Shown here in pieces: positions 8,442 to 17,059 of a stretch of 54,934 nt of DNA. The DNA is taken from assembly GCA_021775315.1 (NCBI GenBank), contig JAJFIC010000055.1:1-54934 (forward strand), given 5' to 3'. The translations under genes and the position numbers were made by a program. The notes under the pieces are model-generated. The model had not been told where the DNA came from. It ran no database searches and saw only the letters and a program-made list of their open reading frames with translations. Numbering within the stretch: the first letter of the stretch is position 1; every line of letters begins with the position of its first letter. This stretch comes from Paracoccaceae bacterium. GTDB lineage: Bacteria > Pseudomonadota > Alphaproteobacteria > Rhodobacterales > Rhodobacteraceae.

Positions 8442-9326
8442 ATGCTGGCACCAATTCCCATGGAGAATGGTCATTTGTCGGCTTCATTGGTCGCGCAATA
8501 TTGGCAGGATGGGTATCTTTTCCCGCTTGAAATCACGCCACCGGATCAGGCGCAGGAATGGCGGCAGGCCTTTGAAGACATGGAACGCGACTGGCTGGCG
8601 TCAGATTTGCCGTTGCCGCTCAATTCCTACAAACGTTTGAACGCGCAATGTGTGATGCCGCTGGCGTGGGAAATTGGTTCAAACAAGGCGGTGCTTGACG
8701 TTGTTGAAGGCGTGCTCGGCCCGGATATTTTGCTTTATGCAGTTGAGTTTTTTGTCAAAGAACCCGGAACAACACATACCGTCAGCATGCATCAGGATCT
8801 GACATATTGGGGCATGGGCGCGATTGACGGGTTGTTGACCGCATGGATTGCGCTTAGCCCGGCAACGCCGCAATCAGGGTGCATGGATTTTGTCCGGGCC
8901 AGCCACAAAAACGCGATTTTACCGCATAGTGATACGTTTGACGCAAACAACCTTTTGTCACGTGGTCAGGAAGTCAGCGTCGAGGTTGCAGACAAAGACA
9001 AAGTTGCGATCGAAATTCACCCCGGACAGATGAGCCTGCATCACGGTCTGACCATCCACGGCTCTGGGCCAAACACATCAGACGATCGCCGGATCGCGGC
9101 GGTCGTGCGGTATTTGACACCAGAGGTCGCGCAAGAGCATGGTAATAAGGACTACGCTATTCCAGTGCGTGGGCAGGATACCGGCGGCAATTTCAGGCAC
9201 TATCAGCCAGCGCAGGATTGGTTCACAACGCAGGGCTTGTCGATGCATGACGAAATCAGGGCGCATCAGGCGCAGGTAACTATGGCCGGGGCACGGAAAA
9301 AATCAATGTATGAAGGGGCAAAGTGA
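8442..9326 (+). CDS. Phytanoyl-CoA dioxygenase (PhyH) family Fe(II)/2-oxoglutarate oxygenase, PhnY/TmpA-like candidate
   Basis: The 294-residue product is a 2-oxoglutarate-dependent hydroxylase. The iron triad is visible as His117 and Asp119 in SMHQDL and His206 in TIHGSGPN, with Arg216 or Arg217 positioned to bind 2-oxoglutarate. Length fits the PhyH family (about 250-300). Its stop codon overlaps the start of an HD-domain gene by one base (TGATG), so the two are translationally coupled. A PhyH hydroxylase coupled to an HD-domain oxygenase is the arrangement of PhnY-PhnZ and TmpA-TmpB, which hydroxylate and then cleave aminoethylphosphonates. The substrate here is unknown. GGGAGG precedes the start. 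Confidence 0.85.
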   Translation: MLAPIPMENGHLSASLVAQYWQDGYLFPLEITPPDQAQEWRQAFEDMERDWLASDLPLPLNSYKRLNAQCVMPLAWEIGSNKAVLDVVEGVLGPDILLYAVEFFVKEPGTTHTVSMHQDLTYWGMGAIDGLLTAWIALSPATPQSGCMDFVRASHKNAILPHSDTFDANNLLSRGQEVSVEVADKDKVAIEIHPGQMSLHHGLTIHGSGPNTSDDRRIAAVVRYLTPEVAQEHGNKDYAIPVRGQDTGGNFRHYQPAQDWFTTQGLSMHDEIRAHQAQVTMAGARKKSMYEGAK

Positions 9327-9943
9327 TGGAACAAGTCAAATTTACGCAGATGAAAGACGGCGACAAGGAAGACTACGATTTCCTGACAAAGCACGAGATT
9401 GACTATACCAAAGGCACCGCAGATCGCCTGCTAAAGGCGCTGGTCGAGCTTGATGACAGCATGTCAGGCTATCAGATCACCCGCCTTGGCCATTCTGTGC
9501 AATCGGCTACGCGAGCTTGGCGGGATGGGGCGGATATCGATTGGGTGGTCTCGGCCCTGCTGCACGATATTGGCGATATATATGCGCCTTACAATCACGA
9601 CGAATACGCGGCGACGATTCTGCGCCCGTTCGTGCGCGAACAATGCAGTTGGTGCGTTGAGACCCACGGTGATTTTCAGATGTTGTTCTATGGCGAACAT
9701 CTTGAGGGCGGCAATCCCCACAAACGCGACCGCCACAAGGGCCACATGTATTTCGACGATTGCGCCGCGTTTTGCGAACGCTGGGATCAAAGCAGTTTTG
9801 ACCCTGACTATGACACCCTGCCGATCTCGTTTTTTTCCCCGATGGTGCATGAGGTTTTTGCCCGCACACCATATGATCCGGACGTTATTCAGGCCGGAAA
9901 GCGGCAGCCGTTGCAAGATGCCGAAATCGCCGCCACGCGGTAA
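9326..9943 (+). CDS. HD-domain protein, PhnZ/TmpB-like mixed-valence diiron oxygenase candidate
   Basis: Counting from ATG 9326 (a GTG at 9323 would add one residue), the 205-residue product carries His56 (LGHS), His80-Asp81 (LLHDIGD), His91 (NHDEYA), His114 (VETHGD) and Asp154 (ERWDQS). This order, and the 24-residue gap from the first His to the HD pair, match what I recall of PhnZ, whose diiron site cleaves the C-P bond of a hydroxylated phosphonate. The RWD context of the last Asp also resembles PhnZ. Ordinary HD phosphohydrolases usually lack the extra His ligands. The protein is coupled to a PhyH hydroxylase. The PhnZ-type reaction is inferred, and a different substrate is quite possible. 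Confidence 0.7.
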   Translation: MEQVKFTQMKDGDKEDYDFLTKHEIDYTKGTADRLLKALVELDDSMSGYQITRLGHSVQSATRAWRDGADIDWVVSALLHDIGDIYAPYNHDEYAATILRPFVREQCSWCVETHGDFQMLFYGEHLEGGNPHKRDRHKGHMYFDDCAAFCERWDQSSFDPDYDTLPISFFSPMVHEVFARTPYDPDVIQAGKRQPLQDAEIAATR

Positions 9944-10015
9944 GCCCCTTTCCCTTGCCGCGTGCATTCGCTAGATGATCCTGCAAACCGCAGATTTGAT
10001 ATGGGGTCATCCCGA

Positions 10016-13009
10016 ATGCCGATGGAAAAGAATTTTGACGCTGCCGCCGCTGAGGCCGCGATTTACGCCAATTGGGAAAGCTCTGGCGCTTTCAAGGCTG
10101 GTGCAAACGCCAAACCGGGGGCTGAGACTTTCAGCATCATGATCCCGCCACCGAATGTGACGGGCGCTTTGCATGTGGGGCATGCGTTCAACAACACGTT
10201 GCAGGATATTCTGATCCGCTGGCACCGGATGCAGGGGCACGACACCCTGTGGCAGCCCGGGCAGGATCACGCGGGCATTGCCACGCAGTTGCAGGTCGAA
10301 AAGATGCTGGCGGCCAATCAGGAACCTTCAAGGGCTGAAATGGGGCGCGAGGCGTTCACGGCTAAGGTTTGGGAATGGAAAGAGCAATACGGCTCAACCA
10401 TCATCAACCAGCTCAAACGCCTTGGTGCGAGCTGCGATTGGGACCGCAATGCGTTCACGATGTCCGGCGCGCCCGGCGCGCCAAAATCCGATGAGGGGCA
10501 GTTCCATGATGCCGTCCTGAAAGTTTTTGTCGATCTTTACAACAAAGGTCTGATCTATCGCGGCAAACGCCTCGTAAACTGGGACCCGCATTTTGAAACC
10601 GCGATTTCCGATCTTGAGGTCGAGAATATCGAAGTTGACGGCCATATGTGGCACTTCAAGTACCCGCTGGCGGGTGGGGCGACTTATGAATATGTCGAAA
10701 AGGACGCGGACGGCAATGTAACCCTGCGCGAAACCCGCGACTACATTTCCATCGCCACGACGCGGCCTGAAACCATGCTGGGTGATGGCGCGGTTGCGGT
10801 GCATCCTGATGATGAACGCTATGCGCCTATCGTTGGCAAGCTGTGTGAAATTCCTGTGGGGCCGAAAGAACACCGCCGGATGATCCCGATCATTACGGAT
10901 GACTATCCCGACATGGATTTTGGATCAGGTGCGGTGAAAATCACCGGTGCGCATGACGCGAATGATTACGGCGTGGCCGAACGTGGAAATATCCCAAAGT
11001 ACCGCCTGATGGATACCCGCGCCAATATGCGCGACGACGGCGCGCCTTACAGCGAAACCGCAGCACGGGCGCGGGCGATTTCCGAAGGGGCAGACTGGGA
11101 CGGGGCCGAGGTTGATACGCTTAATCTGGTGCCGGACGTTTATCGCGGCATGGACCGGTTTGAGGCGCGTAAAGCGGTGATTGCGGATATTGATGCCGAG
11201 GGTCTGATGATCGTCGTTGAAGATAAAAAGATCATGCAGCCGTTTTGCGACCGCTCCAAAGTCGTGATGGAACCGATGCTGACCGATCAATGGTACGTGG
11301 ACGCGGCCAAGCTGGCAGGGCCTGCGCTTGAGGCGGTCAGGGATGGCCGGGTCGAGATTATGCCGGAAAGCGGCAAGAAGGTCTATTTCCACTGGATGGA
11401 GAATATTGAGCCTTGGTGTATCTCGCGGCAGCTTTGGTGGGGGCATCAGATTCCGGTTTGGTATGGGCCGTCCAAAGAAAATTACAAAGATTCTATTTCC
11501 TTCTGCGCGCCGAGCTTCGCTGAGGTCACGAAACAGGCAGAAATCTATTACGGTTTTGGAATGGAAATTCACGAAGGTGGTGAAAAGCCGAATCTTGAAA
11601 AAAAGCTACAGGAAAAGGGCCTTCTCAGAAGCTTTAACGGATGGGGTTATAGGCGAACGGGAGATGAAGAAAACTCTGTCGATGCGGTTTTCCTCCAACG
11701 CGACCCTGACGTCCTAGACACATGGTTCTCCTCCGGTCTCTGGCCGATCGGCACGCTCGGCTGGCCGAATTGGGGCGAGGACACCAAGAAATACTTCCCG
11801 ACTTCCACCCTTGTCACCGGCCAGGACATCCTGTTCTTCTGGGTCGCCCGCATGATGATGATGCAGCTTGAAGTGGTTGATGACATCCCTTTTGATACCG
11901 TCTATCTGCACCAACTGGTGCGAGATGAGGCGGGCGTGAAAATGTCCAAAACGCTGGGCAATGTCATTGATCCGTTAGAGATGATTGACGAATACGGCGC
12001 CGATGCAGTGCGGTTCACCATGACCTCGATGGCGGCGCTTGGTGGCAGCCTGAAACTGTCGATGGAGCGGGTCAAAGGCTATCGTAACTTCGGCACTAAG
12101 CTCTGGAATGCCGCGCGGTTTGCCGAGATGAACGAATGCAAACCGAGTGCGGATTTTGACCCCACGAAGGTCAACCAGACCGTCAATAAATGGATCATCG
12201 GCGAAACCGCCCGCACGCTGGCAACCGTTGACACAGCCCTAAAACAATACCGTTTCAACGACGCGGCAGGCGCGCTTTATGCCCATGTCTGGGGCAAGGT
12301 TTGCGACTGGTATGTCGAACTGGCCAAACCGCTGTTTCAAGGCGAAGACGCCGCAGCCAAGGCGGAAACGCAGGCAACAATGGCTTGGGCGATCGACCAA
12401 TGCCTGATCCTGCTGCATCCGATCATGCCCTACATCACCGAACAGTTATGGGGTGACATTGCCCCACGCGACAGCCAGTTGGTTCACGCCGATTGGCCGA
12501 CTTACACGCAGGCTGATTACGTGGATGGGGTGGCCGACCGGGAAATGAACTGGGTCATTGCGCTTATTGAACAGGTGCGTTCGGTGCGGACCGAGCTTCG
12601 GGTCAATGCCGGTGCCAAAATCCCGATGATCCAGCTTGATCTTGATGCCGCCGCGCAAAAGGCCCTTGATGGCAACCTTGGTATGATAAAACGACTGGCG
12701 CGCATCGAACAGGTTCTGACTGCAACGGACGCGCCAAAAGATGCGATCACCTTAGCGGTCGAAGGCGGTACGTTCTGTTTGCCCTTGGCCGATATTATTG
12801 ACGTGGCAGCGGAAAAAGCGCGGCTTGAAAAGGCGCTTGAAAAGCTTGGAAAAGAGGCGGGCGGTTTGAAAGGTAAACTTAACAACGAAAAGTTTCTGGC
12901 CAACGCCCCGGCTGAAGTGGTGGAAACCCAGCGGGTAAGGCTGGCCGCGATTGACGAAGAAACCGAAACCCTGAACGCCGCCTTTGAGCGGATTAACGCG
13001 CTGGGCTAA
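10016..13009 (+). CDS. valS: Valyl-tRNA synthetase
   Basis: ValRS charges tRNA-Val and edits mischarged threonine. The 997-residue product (start MPMEKNF at 10016; an upstream GTG frame lacks support) has the HVGH signature at residues 53-56, the editing domain, the KMSKT loop near residue 641, an anticodon-binding domain and a C-terminal coiled coil (EKARLEKALEKLGKEAGGLK). Bases 11472-11698, between WYGP and RDPDVLDTWFSSG, encode an unusually long, A/T-rich stretch with codons AGA, AGG and CTA that are rare around it. The frame stays open, so the enzyme is probably active. In many alphaproteobacteria valS directly follows popZ; here five genes lie between. Confidence 0.96.
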   Translation: MPMEKNFDAAAAEAAIYANWESSGAFKAGANAKPGAETFSIMIPPPNVTGALHVGHAFNNTLQDILIRWHRMQGHDTLWQPGQDHAGIATQLQVEKMLAANQEPSRAEMGREAFTAKVWEWKEQYGSTIINQLKRLGASCDWDRNAFTMSGAPGAPKSDEGQFHDAVLKVFVDLYNKGLIYRGKRLVNWDPHFETAISDLEVENIEVDGHMWHFKYPLAGGATYEYVEKDADGNVTLRETRDYISIATTRPETMLGDGAVAVHPDDERYAPIVGKLCEIPVGPKEHRRMIPIITDDYPDMDFGSGAVKITGAHDANDYGVAERGNIPKYRLMDTRANMRDDGAPYSETAARARAISEGADWDGAEVDTLNLVPDVYRGMDRFEARKAVIADIDAEGLMIVVEDKKIMQPFCDRSKVVMEPMLTDQWYVDAAKLAGPALEAVRDGRVEIMPESGKKVYFHWMENIEPWCISRQLWWGHQIPVWYGPSKENYKDSISFCAPSFAEVTKQAEIYYGFGMEIHEGGEKPNLEKKLQEKGLLRSFNGWGYRRTGDEENSVDAVFLQRDPDVLDTWFSSGLWPIGTLGWPNWGEDTKKYFPTSTLVTGQDILFFWVARMMMMQLEVVDDIPFDTVYLHQLVRDEAGVKMSKTLGNVIDPLEMIDEYGADAVRFTMTSMAALGGSLKLSMERVKGYRNFGTKLWNAARFAEMNECKPSADFDPTKVNQTVNKWIIGETARTLATVDTALKQYRFNDAAGALYAHVWGKVCDWYVELAKPLFQGEDAAAKAETQATMAWAIDQCLILLHPIMPYITEQLWGDIAPRDSQLVHADWPTYTQADYVDGVADREMNWVIALIEQVRSVRTELRVNAGAKIPMIQLDLDAAAQKALDGNLGMIKRLARIEQVLTATDAPKDAITLAVEGGTFCLPLADIIDVAAEKARLEKALEKLGKEAGGLKGKLNNEKFLANAPAEVVETQRVRLAAIDEETETLNAAFERINALG

Positions 13010-13042
13010 AGGGGTATCTTATGGCTACGCGCGTGTAGGTGG

Positions 13043-13567
13043 TTACTCGAGCTTTAGCCCTTTGGTCTGGAGCGCTTTGTTTAAGTTTGTAAGCAAAAGG
13101 GTGACGCGGTTAGAATACTGTGTCACATGAAAACCATACTGGTCGGAGAATAAGAAACATCCGTCCCGCTCTATCGTGTGCATTGTATCACCGAACTTGA
13201 ACCAGATATAATCCAGTCCGGCGTCAAGACATTGCGGAGTTTCGCCAGTCGGAGGCTTTGACAAAATCGGATCACTCAAAGCAGTATCCGCGATTGCCCG
13301 CGCGCGTGCATAGGCGCCTTTATTCCGAAACCGTGCTTTACCTTCGAATTTTGCCCAATTCTTCCATCGCCAGCCCGGCATATTTTCATAAACGCCGTCA
13401 AAACCGGCTTCGTATTCCATGACGTCATCCTGCCAAATCGTCCAATACCCATAGCCCCAAATTGTTCCGCCCCATCCGAATTTTATGCTGTCTAAATGTT
13501 CATCTGCATTGACTGTCGTGCCAAAAAGAATGAACATCGCTGAAGCAATAACGAGTATTTGTTTCAT
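13043..13567 (-). CDS. Small secreted protein of unknown function
   Basis: I do not recognise a family. The ATG at 13567 has AGGAG ten bases upstream and gives 174 residues beginning with a clear signal peptide (MKQILVIASAMFILFGTTVNA). The mature part is rich in aromatic residues (FGWGGTIWGYGYWTIW, WRWKNWAKFEG) with two cysteines (PQCLDAG, RDGCFLF) that could pair in the periplasm. Base composition is visibly richer in A and T than the neighbours. It sits tail to tail with valS, divergent from the aminotransferase gene. It may be a transferred or lineage-specific gene. Confidence 0.65.
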   Translation of the reverse strand: MKQILVIASAMFILFGTTVNADEHLDSIKFGWGGTIWGYGYWTIWQDDVMEYEAGFDGVYENMPGWRWKNWAKFEGKARFRNKGAYARARAIADTALSDPILSKPPTGETPQCLDAGLDYIWFKFGDTMHTIERDGCFLFSDQYGFHVTQYSNRVTLLLTNLNKALQTKGLKLE

Positions 13568-13725
13568 AATATCTTGGCTCCTAAAAGACCGGAGAAACCA
13601 AAAGCGTAGCTGTTGAGCGGTGATTTGTCCAAGCCTGTATTTGCCCTGCGCCTGTTCAGTGAATTGTTTGTGTTTTCCATTTTGCGGACTTGCTGACCGT
13701 ACCAAATAACCTATATTCGAGCGCT

Positions 13726-14832
13726 ATGACCAGACCCAGATACACCCCGCTTGTCGCCTCGCTGCCTGCAACCGTGCCCTTTGTCGGGCCCGAAACGCAG
13801 GAACGCGCCCTTGGCAAGCCATTCGCCGCGCGGCTTGGCGCGAACGAAAACGTGTTTGGGCCGTCCCCGCGTGCGGTGGCTGCGATGAAAAAGGCCGTGG
13901 CCGGGGTCTGGCAATATGGTGACCCGGAAAACTTTGACCTTAAGGCCGCGTTGGCGTCGCATCATCGCGTGCCCGCAGAAAACATCGTGGTGGGTGAAGG
14001 TATCGACGCTTTGCTGGGGTATTTGTGCCGCATGGTTTTGGAACCGGGTGACAAGGTTGTGACATCCGCAGGCGCCTATCCGACTTTCAATTTTCATGTG
14101 GCGGGGTTCGGCGGCGAGCTGATCACCGTGCCTTATAAAGGCGATCACGAAGACCCGGTTGCGTTGATCGAAAAGGCAACCGAATGTGGGGCCAAGCTGA
14201 TCTATCTGGCCAACCCGGACAACCCGATGGGAACGCGCCACCCGGCAAATGTTATCGCCGCCGTGATCGCTGCTGTGCCTGATGGGGCATTGCTGGTGCT
14301 GGACGAGGCCTATCTTGAATTTGCCCCGGAAGATACGGCACCCGCCCTTGACCCCGACGACGACAAAGTCATCCGCTTTCGCACCTTTTCAAAGGCCTAC
14401 GGCATGGCGGGTGCGCGGGTTGGCTATGGTGTCGGTGCGGCTGGCTTGATCGACAGTTTCAACAAGATCCGCAACCATTTTGGCATGTGCCGGATTTCTC
14501 AGGCAGGCGCGCTAGAAGCCCTTGCCGACCAGCGCTACCTGACCCAAACCATCCAGAACGTCAGCGATGCACGCGACAGGATCGGCGTGATCGCGGCTGA
14601 AAACGGGCTGGTCGCGCTGCCGTCGGCCACCAATTTCGTGGCTGTCGATTGCGGCTCTGACGGGGCCTTTGCCAAGCGGGTTTTGGACGCGTTGGTTGCC
14701 CGGGGCATATTTGTGCGCATGCCTTTTGTTGAACCGCAAAACCGCTGTATCCGGTTGTCTGCGGGGACCGAGGCTGATCTTGATCTGTTTGCGGCTGCAT
14801 TGCCCGACGCACTGGCGGAGGCCCGTGGATGA
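13726..14832 (+). CDS. PLP-dependent class I/II aminotransferase, histidinol-phosphate-aminotransferase-like
   Basis: The 368-residue product (start MTRPRYTPLV) has the HisC-type fold. It shows LGANENVFGPSP near residue 38, Asn166 in NPDNPMG, Asp193 and Tyr196 in LDEAYLEF, and the cofactor lysine Lys223 in TFSKAYGMAGARVGY. Its last bases overlap the start of puuE (ATGA-type), so it is the first gene of the ureide operon. No other histidine genes are near, so a role in histidine synthesis is doubtful. An amino-group transfer connected with ureidoglycine or glyoxylate is possible, though known ureidoglycine-glyoxylate aminotransferases belong to class V. Substrate is open. Confidence 0.8.
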   Translation: MTRPRYTPLVASLPATVPFVGPETQERALGKPFAARLGANENVFGPSPRAVAAMKKAVAGVWQYGDPENFDLKAALASHHRVPAENIVVGEGIDALLGYLCRMVLEPGDKVVTSAGAYPTFNFHVAGFGGELITVPYKGDHEDPVALIEKATECGAKLIYLANPDNPMGTRHPANVIAAVIAAVPDGALLVLDEAYLEFAPEDTAPALDPDDDKVIRFRTFSKAYGMAGARVGYGVGAAGLIDSFNKIRNHFGMCRISQAGALEALADQRYLTQTIQNVSDARDRIGVIAAENGLVALPSATNFVAVDCGSDGAFAKRVLDALVARGIFVRMPFVEPQNRCIRLSAGTEADLDLFAAALPDALAEARG

Positions 14833-15731
14833 GCGACTATCCCCGTGACATGATCGGCTATGGTGCCAAACCTGCCAAAGCGAACTGGCCCGATAGCGCC
14901 CGGATCGCGCTCAATTTTGTGATCAATTACGAAGAAGGCGGCGAAAATAATATCCTGCACGGCGACGCCGCGTCCGAGGCATTCCTGTCAGAAATCGTCG
15001 GTGCCGAGCAATGGCTGGGCCAGCGTCACATGAACATGGAATCGATCTATGAATTCGGCTCGCGGGTCGGGTTCTGGCGTTTGCACACCATGTTCACCAC
15101 GCGCGACATGCCGGTCACGGTTTTTGGCGTGGCCACCGCGCTTGAAAAAAACCCCGACGTCGTGGCTGCAATGAACGCTGCCGATTGGGAAATCGCCAGC
15201 CACGGTCTGAAATGGATCGATTATCGCAACGTCCCTGAAAAGGTCGAGCGTGACCACATCGCAAAGGCGATCCAAATACATACCGAAGTGATGGGTAAAC
15301 CCCCGGCGGGGATGTATCAGGGCCGCAGCTCGGAAAACTCGATACCGCTGACGATGCAGGCAGGTTTTGAATATTCCGCCGACAGCTATGCCGACGAACT
15401 GCCCTATTATGTTGACGGGCCAGACGGGCCGTTTCTGATGGTGCCCTATACACTAGACGTCAACGACATGCGCTTTGCTTCGCCTCAGGGGTTTAACTCC
15501 GGCGATCAGTTTTTTGCGTACCTCAAAGACAGCTTTGACGTGCTTTACGCCGAAGGCGGGCGCATGATGTCCGTGGGCCTGCATTGTCGGCTTGTCGGGC
15601 GGCCGGGCCGCGCGGCGGCGCTGATGCGGTTTCTGGACTATGTGCAAAGCCACAAGGATGTGTGGGTCACAAGACGCATTGATATCGCCCGCCATTGGCG
15701 TGCTGAACATCCGGCTGCAAAAGGGGAATGA
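14829..15731 (+). CDS. puuE: Allantoinase PuuE (polysaccharide-deacetylase fold)
   Basis: PuuE hydrolyses allantoin to allantoate and is unrelated to the amidohydrolase AllB. The 300-residue product shows the family's features: YPRDMIGYGAKP at the start, LNFVINYEEGGENN (metal-site strand), YEFGSRVGFWRL, WEIASHGLKWIDY and VGLHCRLVGRPGR. These are the signatures of the PuuE branch of the deacetylase fold. Length is normal. It overlaps the aminotransferase upstream and is separated by one base from allE. The order puuE-allE-allA covers most steps from allantoin to glyoxylate and urea; an allantoate amidohydrolase must be encoded elsewhere. Confidence 0.92.
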   Translation: MSDYPRDMIGYGAKPAKANWPDSARIALNFVINYEEGGENNILHGDAASEAFLSEIVGAEQWLGQRHMNMESIYEFGSRVGFWRLHTMFTTRDMPVTVFGVATALEKNPDVVAAMNAADWEIASHGLKWIDYRNVPEKVERDHIAKAIQIHTEVMGKPPAGMYQGRSSENSIPLTMQAGFEYSADSYADELPYYVDGPDGPFLMVPYTLDVNDMRFASPQGFNSGDQFFAYLKDSFDVLYAEGGRMMSVGLHCRLVGRPGRAAALMRFLDYVQSHKDVWVTRRIDIARHWRAEHPAAKGE

Positions 15732-15732
15732 C

Positions 15733-16560
15733 ATGACCGCAAGGCACTATTTCACGCCCACAGGTGGCCTGCCTTCGCAAAGCGATCTGATGACGGGGCG
15801 TGCGGTGTTCACTGATGCGTACGCGGTCATTCCCAAAGGCGTGATGCGCGATATCGTCACCAGCGCTTTGCCGCATTGGCAAGGCGCGCGCGCTTGGATT
15901 TTGGCCCGGCCCCTAAGTGGATTCGCCGAAACATTTGCACAATACATAGTCGAGCTGGCCCCCGGCGGCGGTTCAGACCGTCCAGAACCGGATACCGAGG
16001 CCGAGGCGGTGTTGTTCGTCGTCGCCGGTGAAATGCAACTGACGCTAGCGGGTAAGGTCCATGTTCTGACGCCGGGCGGCTATGCTTACATTCCCGCAGG
16101 CGCCTCTTGGCAGGTCAGGAATACCGGAAGCGCGCCCGCTAGTTTCCATTGGATTCGCAAGGCTTATGAACCGGTAGATGGGCTGCAAGCCCCTACGGCT
16201 TTCGTGACGTCCGATCAAGCACATGAACCTTTGGCGATGCCCGACACAGATGGGCGCTGGGCCACCACGCGCTTTGTCGAACCGGATGATCTTAGCCATG
16301 ACATGCATGTCAATATCGTCACGTTTCAGCCCGGCGGGGTGATCCCGTTTGAAGAAACCCATGTGATGGAACACGGGCTTTACGTGCTGGAAGGCAAGGC
16401 GGTCTACAAGCTCAACCAAGATTGGGTCGAGGTCGAAGCGGGCGATTTCATGTGGCTGCGCGCCTTTTGCCCGCAAGCCTGTTACGCCGCCGGTCCGGGG
16501 CCGTTTCGTTACCTGCTATATAAAGACGTGAACCGCCATCCGGCGCTGAGGCTCAAGTGA
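15733..16560 (+). CDS. allE: (S)-ureidoglycine aminohydrolase (bicupin)
   Basis: This enzyme (YlbA/AllE/UGlyAH) converts (S)-ureidoglycine, made from allantoate, to (S)-ureidoglycolate with release of ammonia, using Mn(II). The 275-residue product has two cupin halves: LFVVAGEMQLTLAGKVHVL with GGYAYIPAGASW in the first, and PFEETHVMEHGLYVLEGKAVY with VEAGDFMWLRAFCPQACYA in the second, where the metal ligands Glu/His reside. Start ATG 15733 is one base after the puuE stop. Its last bases overlap the GTG start of allA, so the operon is translationally coupled. Confidence 0.92.
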   Translation: MTARHYFTPTGGLPSQSDLMTGRAVFTDAYAVIPKGVMRDIVTSALPHWQGARAWILARPLSGFAETFAQYIVELAPGGGSDRPEPDTEAEAVLFVVAGEMQLTLAGKVHVLTPGGYAYIPAGASWQVRNTGSAPASFHWIRKAYEPVDGLQAPTAFVTSDQAHEPLAMPDTDGRWATTRFVEPDDLSHDMHVNIVTFQPGGVIPFEETHVMEHGLYVLEGKAVYKLNQDWVEVEAGDFMWLRAFCPQACYAAGPGPFRYLLYKDVNRHPALRLK

Positions 16561-17039
16561 TCCTCAGACCCGAACCGTTGACGCCGGCGGCATTTGCACC
16601 ATTTGGCGATGTGATTGCGTGCGACCCAACCAAAGCGTTTGACATCAATGATGGATTTACCACGCGCCATCACGCGCTGGCCACCGTTGAAACCGACGTG
16701 CTGGCGATCCTGTCGATCTTTCAGGGTCGCGTCCGCCCGCTGAGCGTTGCCATGCTTGAATGCCACCCCAAGGGGTCACAAGCCTTCATGCCGCTGGATG
16801 GTCAGGACTGGCTGGTTGTGGTGGCCGGGCAACCCGTTTCGTCGGCGTGTCGCTTGTTTCGCTGTCGTGGCGATCAGGGCGTCAATTATCGCGCGGGCGT
16901 CTGGCATCATCCTTTGTTGGTGATTGATCGGGCGCAAAGCTTTTTGGTGGTGGATCGCCAAGGCGAGGGCGCAAATCTGGACGAAGTGTTCTTTGACGCG
17001 CCGCTTGAAATAGATCTGACGCAATCCGGAGCCGATTAG
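16557..17039 (+). CDS. allA: Ureidoglycolate lyase
   Basis: AllA splits ureidoglycolate into glyoxylate and urea, the last step of this route. The 160-residue product begins with GTG at 16557 (overlapping the allE TGA) and reads MILRPEPLTPAAFAPFGDVI, typical of the family, followed by ECHPKGSQAFMPLDGQDWLVVVA and YRAGVWHHPLLVI. Length is normal for AllA (about 160). It ends the operon; a hairpin-containing repeat follows. Urease or glyoxylate-using genes are not in the window. Confidence 0.92.
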   Translation: MILRPEPLTPAAFAPFGDVIACDPTKAFDINDGFTTRHHALATVETDVLAILSIFQGRVRPLSVAMLECHPKGSQAFMPLDGQDWLVVVAGQPVSSACRLFRCRGDQGVNYRAGVWHHPLLVIDRAQSFLVVDRQGEGANLDEVFFDAPLEIDLTQSGAD

Positions 17040-17059
17040 GCTCTTTCCCCCTGCGCCCC

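Noticed and set aside
9962-10015. Earlier GTG start of valS
   Set aside because: The first 18 residues have no similarity to ValRS N-termini, which begin with M-P-M-E-K-type text.
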